The position numbers were made by a program, and so were the translations under genes. The notes below the pieces were generated by a model. The model searched no databases. It had not been told where the DNA came from and saw nothing but the letters and a program-made list of their open reading frames with translations. From Pseudomonadota bacterium (lineage in GTDB: Bacteria > Pseudomonadota > Gammaproteobacteria > Steroidobacterales > Steroidobacteraceae): 57,947 nt of DNA. Of the stretch, positions 54,001-57,947 are shown piece after piece (the stretch's first letter is position 1; the number at the start of each line of letters is the position of its first letter). Location: the NCBI GenBank assembly GCA_025356075.1, contig JANXUT010000006.1:1-57947 (forward strand). Reading direction: 5' to 3'.

Positions 54001-54652
54001 CAAGCGGCCGGGTGATCGCGCGCCGCGCCCAGACTGTGAGCGTGATCGCGAGTGCGCCGACCAGCACCATGACGATCGCGAGGATGGAGAGCGAGCGACG
54101 CACTTCGGCCTCGAGGTCGCGAAATGCCGCGTCGCTCTGCGTGCGGGCATTGGCGAGGAGTTGCGCGAGCGTCGCCGAGATCCGGCTGACCTGGCCGTTC
54201 GACTGGATGACGTCGGCGCGGATGTCGTCGGCGCCGCGCTCGAGGCTGAGTCGTGCGACGACGTCCTGGAAGTCCGACAGGAGCTTCGAGGCGCCGGTGA
54301 GCCGCGCGCCATCGGGTTCACCCGCGGGAACCTCGAGAGCGACGGCGTCGAGCTCGGCGTTGAGGTCGAGCGCGGCGCCGAGGAGTGCGTTCAGGCCCTT
54401 GCGCTCCTTGGGTCCGGTGGTGCCGGCGAGGCGGGCGGTGGCGAGGTCGAGGTAGCGCGCGTGCTGGTCCTCGAGCTTGTTGAGGATCGTGGCGTACTGG
54501 CGGGACTTGACGGTCTGCGCCGCGACCCCGAGGTGGGCGACCGATTCGTAGTGTCGCTGGGTGAATGCCGTGAACGCGATCGCGAGCGTGAGCAGCGCGA
54601 CGCTCACAATCGGTACCAGCAAGAGCTTGGCGGTGATGCCCCACTTGTTCAT
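51083..54652 (-). CDS. Membrane hybrid histidine kinase with HAMP, PAS, two receivers and Hpt
   Basis: 1189-residue phosphorelay sensor, BarA-like in layout. N-terminal helix (AKLLLVPIVSVALLTLAIAF), a periplasmic helical sensor, second helix (LSILAIVMVLVGALAITLTV), HAMP, two PAS regions, HisKA (His in FLANMSHEIRTPINGVIG), HATPase (NLLGNATKFT; VADTGIGI; GGSGLGLSIVKRL). First receiver looks degenerate: its acidic pair reads LVLESN, although VMVDARLEG and LTKPV remain. Second receiver is complete (VLLVEDNAVN; LVLMDCQMPVLDG; FLSKPLEP). The Hpt His is in RRYAHSLKGASANL. Start at ATG 54652, since the longer frame has no signal. Confidence 0.93.
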   Translation of the reverse strand: MNKWGITAKLLLVPIVSVALLTLAIAFTAFTQRHYESVAHLGVAAQTVKSRQYATILNKLEDQHARYLDLATARLAGTTGPKERKGLNALLGAALDLNAELDAVALEVPAGEPDGARLTGASKLLSDFQDVVARLSLERGADDIRADVIQSNGQVSRISATLAQLLANARTQSDAAFRDLEAEVRRSLSILAIVMVLVGALAITLTVWARRAITRPLGAVATAMRHFREDAATPVSIAAESRDEVGEIIGGFNELVASVQQRERALTASTAQLKDGNLALQTEVRDRRSAEQQLLRSRELLEAAQSAGGIGVFDLDLDDHLLRGSGQFFQLQGLNPSADVMHQDQWLALVHPEDLEILINAFTTAVVSGGGYRVEYRIQRVDRTTRWVTSAGRVVVGDGPSARRIVGSLMDITERKQAEIALRDAEARLARAVRGTSDGLFEHDVTRQRIWFAPRVAELLGYPPASFVDSVDAFEGLVHPEDRALRAEALAAHLERGVAYDIEFRVLDSAHAWQWIRSRAQANRDANADSIILSGSLQLVTDRRQQAADLERARTAAEEANLAKSQFLANMSHEIRTPINGVIGMSHVLLDSPLSDGQRECVEILRSSGESLLALINDILDVSKVEAGKMDLEHIDLDVRAVVDDALGAVAMTALSKDLEVAAHVGADIPARLRGDPGRLRQCLVNLLGNATKFTARGEVTVEAELVALVGSEAVLRFTVADTGIGIAADRLDRLFQQFSQVDPSTTRHFGGSGLGLSIVKRLAALMGGEVGVSSTPGAGSRFWFTSRFEVSAAATVHPTGLKVLVLESNSTAGRFLARQLESLGHVAESCATPEILERTLGALPAGTPVVVMVDARLEGADPIAVAARCRAMPATPSIVLLGRLGDAPTRPPAGIHAVLTKPVRSLQLAACLERLQDAPGGVGPESVEATGEHPVWRVLLVEDNAVNRRVAEHQLTRLGCIVGIAANGVEAIAEVTGAKWDLVLMDCQMPVLDGFGATREIRRHEPAGRRVPIIALTANALSGDREACLAAGMDDFLSKPLEPAALAACVERWAARSRDPAPATVAAANEQPPADEPVDFAALNELTDGDTGFQCELIDVFIASGDTTLAALQEALGAGDLPAVRRYAHSLKGASANLRARALASRALVLEQAAAAGNLADCRDLSQALEKDYRIAAEFIGARRASLA

Positions 54653-54887
54653 GTGAATCGACAGCAGTCTCCGGCTAGGGCCGGCGTTGCACCGGGACCC
54701 CCTCGTCCTGATGTCGGCCCGGGATCGGCCGACTTGAGGGTCTCGCAGGGAACCCCGGCAGGGTCCGCGCGGCCCTACAATGGGACCTGGCCCCGAGGAC
54801 GCACGTGACCCCAATTCCGCCGATCGACCCCCTCGTACGCGGCACCGCGGTGGCGGCCGGCCGTGCCTCGCGGCCGGGAGGCGACCG

Positions 54888-55979
54888 ATGACCGGACCCG
54901 GCCCCGACCGGGCGAGTTTCGGGCCGCGGGCCCTCGCGTGGCATGCCGTGGCCGGTCGTCAGGGGCTGCCCTGGCAGAGGGATCGCTCTGCCTACCGGGT
55001 CTGGGTGTCCGAGGTCATGCTCCAGCAGACTCAGGTCGCGACGGTCGCGCCTTACTTCGAGCGGTTCGTCGAGCGCTTCCCCGACGTGCAGGCGCTCGCC
55101 GACGCACCGCTCGATGTGGTGCTGCACCACTGGTCCGGGCTCGGCTACTACGCCCGAGCACGCAACCTCCATCGCGCGGCGGTGATCATCCGCGACGAGC
55201 ATGACGGTGAGTTCCCGCGCGACTTTGCCACCGTCGTCGAGCTACCCGGTGTCGGGCGCTCGACTGCGGGCGCGATACTCGCGCTTGCCTTCGGTGAGCG
55301 CCACCCGATCCTCGATGGCAACGTCAAGCGCGTGCTCGCGCGCTGGGGCGCGGTCGAGGGCTTTCCGGGCGCGACGCGTGTCGCGAATGCGCTGTGGGAC
55401 TTGAGCGATGAGGTCACGCCGCCGGCTCATGCCGCAAACTTCACGCAGGCGATCATGGATCTCGGTGCGACGCTCTGCACGCGCGCGAACCCCGCTTGCG
55501 ATAGATGTCCGGTCGCCGGTGACTGCGCCGCGCGCCTGCAGGATCGCATCGCCGACTTCCCGGGCGCGCGGCCGGTACGCGCCCGCCCGCAGCGCGAGGT
55601 CGTCTGGCTCGTGCTCAGGCGCCACGAATCGGTGCTGCTCGAGCAGCGCCCGCCCGCGGGAATCTGGGGTGGTTTGTGGGGATTTCCCGAATTCACCAGC
55701 CTCGCGCAGGCGGAGCGCGCTCTGCAGGAGCTGCGCGGCTCGGCGCCGGCCTTGGGCGAGATCGCCGTCGCCGCGACGATCACGCACGCCTTCAGCCACT
55801 TCGATCTTGCGATCACGCCGCTCTTTGCCGACCTCGAGCGTGACGGTGCGCGCGTCACGGAGGGTCCGGCACAGACGTGGTACAACTCGCGCGCGCCGGC
55901 CGAACTCGGGCTCGCGGCGCCGGTTGCGACGCTGCTTCGTTCGCTCGCCGATGTGCCGGACGAAGGTTCGGCAAACTAG
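54888..55979 (+). CDS. mutY: A/G-specific adenine DNA glycosylase MutY
   Basis: Removes adenine paired with 8-oxoguanine. 363 residues; GGGAGG six bases before the ATG. Catalytic Glu42 ([10 protein letters not shown]), helix-hairpin-helix [13 protein letters not shown], Asp143 ([10 protein letters not shown]) and the 4Fe-4S ligands Cys197, Cys204, Cys207 and Cys213 (C-x6-C-x2-C-x5-C). The C-terminal half is the NUDIX-like recognition domain ([16 protein letters not shown]). Upstream, 235 bases separate it from the divergent kinase gene; yggX follows after 17 bases. Confidence 0.97.
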   Translation: MTGPGPDRASFGPRALAWHAVAGRQGLPWQRDRSAYRVWVSEVMLQQTQVATVAPYFERFVERFPDVQALADAPLDVVLHHWSGLGYYARARNLHRAAVIIRDEHDGEFPRDFATVVELPGVGRSTAGAILALAFGERHPILDGNVKRVLARWGAVEGFPGATRVANALWDLSDEVTPPAHAANFTQAIMDLGATLCTRANPACDRCPVAGDCAARLQDRIADFPGARPVRARPQREVVWLVLRRHESVLLEQRPPAGIWGGLWGFPEFTSLAQAERALQELRGSAPALGEIAVAATITHAFSHFDLAITPLFADLERDGARVTEGPAQTWYNSRAPAELGLAAPVATLLRSLADVPDEGSAN

Positions 55980-55996
55980 ATCGAACCGGAGACGGA

Positions 55997-56284
55997 ATGA
56001 CCCGAATCGTTCAGTGCGTCGTGCTCGGACGTCCCGCGGACGGACTCGACTACGCGCCGTATCCGGGCGAGCTCGGCCAGCGGATCTACAACGAGGTCTC
56101 GAAGGAAGGCTGGCAGCGCTGGGTCGCGCACCAGACGATGCTCCTGAACGAATACCGTCTGACGCCCATCGAGCCGAAGGCCCGGGCATTTCTCGTCGCC
56201 GAGATGCAGAAGTTCCTGTTCGGTGCGGGAGCCACGAAACCTGAAGGCTTCGTTGAGCCCAAGGCCGACCCGCCCGCTTCTTGA
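55997..56284 (+). CDS. yggX: Oxidative damage protection protein YggX (Fe(II) trafficking)
   Basis: 95 residues, usual length. [28 protein letters not shown] with its single conserved Cys, and [21 protein letters not shown] mark the family, which protects iron-sulfur clusters. GGAG five bases before the ATG. It follows mutY directly, as in many Gammaproteobacteria. Confidence 0.97.
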   Translation: MTRIVQCVVLGRPADGLDYAPYPGELGQRIYNEVSKEGWQRWVAHQTMLLNEYRLTPIEPKARAFLVAEMQKFLFGAGATKPEGFVEPKADPPAS

Positions 56285-56347
56285 CGCGCTCCAGCGAGGC
56301 CCGGTCTAATACGCGCCCGCCTGAGTGCCGCCCGCGGCTCTCTCGTG

Positions 56348-56353
56348 TATAAT
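56348..56353 (+). promoter_or_regulatory. -10 box of tRNA-Phe promoter
   Basis: A perfect TATAAT 15 bases before the tRNA. No good -35 box at 16-18 bases; CTGAGT at 56321-56326 is too far. Confidence 0.55.
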
Positions 56354-56367
56354 CAAAGACTTAGCGC

Positions 56368-56443
<76 letters not shown>

Positions 56444-56643
56444 CCTTCCCATTCAGGATCCCGCCGGCGCAGCTCCGCCCGCGGTACTGCGCCAGCTGGC
56501 TCTGCGCACGGCGCCGAGCGCGCAGTTCGACGGTCCGCCGTTGAACGGTAGCCGTCATTTCGGAGCAACCAAAAACGACGCTCCCTTTCGCGGTCTGTCC
56601 CCGGCCGCGCGGACCGCGCCTGACCCTAGGCGCAAGCTTCCGC
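56444..56643. other. Gap between tRNA-Phe and MFS remnant, no gene
   Basis: 200 bases with a stretch near 56600-56615 whose minus-strand reading has a GGGGACAGACC core, a motif often seen near dispersed repeats. No ORF or tRNA copy is found. Confidence 0.35.
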
Positions 56644-57941
56644 CTAGCTGGAGCGAGATGGCTGGGCTGGAGTCGGTCTTGGGACCAAGACACGGCCGAG
56701 TGCCAGGATCGTTATCGCACCCAGAACCTCCGCAACGGCAAGCGCCGCCATTGCTGTCGTATAGCCGCCGGTTTGTTCTTTGATAACGCCGATGACGAAC
56801 GGCCCGACAAACCCGCCCATGCCCGATGCTGGCAATGGAGTTGACGAGCGCAATGCCGCCTGCCGCGGACGTGCCGCGCAAGAACGACGACGGCAGGCTG
56901 TAGTAGGGGCCAAACCCAGCGTAGACGCCCATTACTCCCGCGGTCAGCGCAAGGAGTTGCAGCGTATGGTTTTGGGTGAGGCAAGCGGAAGTGAAGCTGA
57001 CCGCGACGAGCAGGTAGCCAAGCGCCAGATGCCAGATACGGTCTCCCCTGAAATCGTTTGAACGACCCCAGAAGATCATCGCCGCCATGCCAGCTATATA
57101 TGGCACCGCCGAAACGAAGCCTGTCGCGCGATTCGAAAAACCCATTGCCTGAATCATCTGCGGCAGCCAGATCGCCAGCCCGTACACGGAGCACCCGTTG
57201 CAAAACCCCACGATACCGAGCGCCCAAACGCGCGAATCAACCAGAGTAAGCCAAGGCCCCCGATCCTGAATGGCGGTATCGGACGCAAGGCTCGTGGCGA
57301 CGGTCCCTTTTTCCTCATCGCTGAGCCAGGGCGCTTGCGCAGGACCATCCGGTAGAAATCTGAGTACTGCAAACGCAAGCAAGGTCGCAGGTAAGCCCTC
57401 GATGACGAACATCCATTGCCAGCCGTGCATACCCGCCACGCCGTCCATCCCAAGGATGATGCCGGAGAGCGGGCCACCAATGATGCCCGCCAGCGGAATG
57501 CCAGTACTGAAGGCTCCGGAAAAGCGCCCACGGTAGGACTGCGGGAACCACAAGGTCAGGTAGAAGATCATGCCCGGGACGGAAGAACCCGGCTTCAGCC
57601 ACGCCTAACAGCAAGCGCAACGCGAAAAAGGTTTGTGCCCCACGCACGAACGCATTTGACGCCGCAAGCAAACCCCACACGAACATGATGCAGAAGATTG
57701 CGCGGCGCGCTCCAAAGCGCTTGAGGAGGATCGTGGCTGGGACTTGGCACAGGTTGTATGTGATGAAAAACAAACCGGCACCAAGACCAAAGACAGAAGG
57801 CGAGAACGCCAAATCCTTGTTCATTGTCAGCGCGGCGAAACCAACATTCGTCCGGTCAATGAAGCTGACAACATAGAGCAGCATCATGAACGGGATCAGA
57901 CGCCACGCGCATTTGGCGAAGACTTGTCCCTGCTCAGCCAC
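56644..57941 (-). pseudogene. MFS transporter gene with two frameshifts (ACS/organic-anion type)
   Basis: A transporter of about 430 residues spread over three frames. First part (GTG at 57941, possibly running in from outside the window): MFS helices with LYVVSFIDRTNVGFAALTMNKD, the DRTN motif of sugar-acid/4-hydroxyphenylacetate permeases. Near 57578-57581 four extra bases shift the frame at GFF/PGMIFYLTLWFP. The second part runs to about 56820, where another four-base surplus precedes GGFVGPFVIGVIKEQTGG. The last part ends at the TAG at 56644. Composition is lower in GC than the core. Either a decayed or a newly acquired gene, or sequencing errors. Confidence 0.85.
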
Positions 57942-57947
57942 GATGAG

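Noticed and set aside
56590-56620. Dispersed repeat with GGGGACAGACC core on the minus strand
   Set aside because: A single copy is seen in this window, the inverted half is imperfect, and no transposase is near; too little to call a repeat element.

Overview
The window reads as chromosomal DNA of a high-GC (roughly two-thirds G+C) gammaproteobacterium, probably from the Xanthomonadales/Nevskiales/Steroidobacterales part of the class. The grounds are a complete MSHA-type pilus locus, mutY-yggX-tRNA-Phe in a row, many Tat- or Sec-exported peptidases, and dense c-di-GMP and PAS-kinase signalling. The lineage is inferred from gene content and composition; no rRNA is present to confirm it.

Layout. 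(1) 0.26-8.1 kb, minus strand: a run of closely spaced genes for an AlaX tRNA-editing hydrolase, a PNPOx-fold flavoprotein, an exported S9 peptidase, an exported chorismate mutase-cyclohexadienyl dehydratase fusion, a Tat-exported M24 peptidase and a GGDEF cyclase. (2) 8.3-10.2 kb: an exported S33/TAP-type hydrolase. (3) 10.35-13.85 kb, an accessory stretch: intact tRNA-Gly(CCC), a 28-base copy of its 3' end 950 bp downstream bracketing a VapBC-like pair, a low-GC AAA+ ATPase gene with an apparently leaderless, palindrome-controlled promoter, and two gene remnants joined at their missing 5' ends. (4) 13.85-23.85 kb: two M28 peptidases, an M20-like protein with altered metal ligands, a poly-gamma-glutamate hydrolase-like protein, a SLOG-like/four-helix membrane protein, a dual-CDGSH protein, and a cytochrome b561-YceI pair. 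(5) 23.95-26.1 kb: a membrane PAS protein with a LuxR-type response regulator. (6) 26.3-39.5 kb: the MSHA pilus locus, mshI to mshQ, with two CRP-like palindromes upstream. (7) 39.6-54.65 kb: a signalling block with a seven-PAS NarX-type kinase and its regulator, a hybrid kinase overlapping a REC-EAL phosphodiesterase, an ECF sigma/anti-sigma/DUF4097 operon, a REC-GGDEF cyclase and a hybrid kinase with Hpt. (8) 54.9-56.4 kb: mutY, yggX, tRNA-Phe. (9) 56.6 kb to the right edge: an MFS transporter gene broken by two frameshifts.

How the parts may work together. MshE carries an N-terminal segment like the c-di-GMP-binding MshEN domain, and a phosphodiesterase and a diguanylate cyclase, both with receiver domains, lie a few kilobases downstream. 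Pilus assembly could therefore be tuned by local c-di-GMP enzymes under the control of the neighbouring kinases. The exported peptidases and the periplasmic prephenate route suggest a life built on peptide and amino-acid turnover. The strongest candidates for something little described are the SLOG-four-helix membrane protein, the tRNA-Gly island with the ATPase next to it, and the chorismate mutase-PheC fusion.
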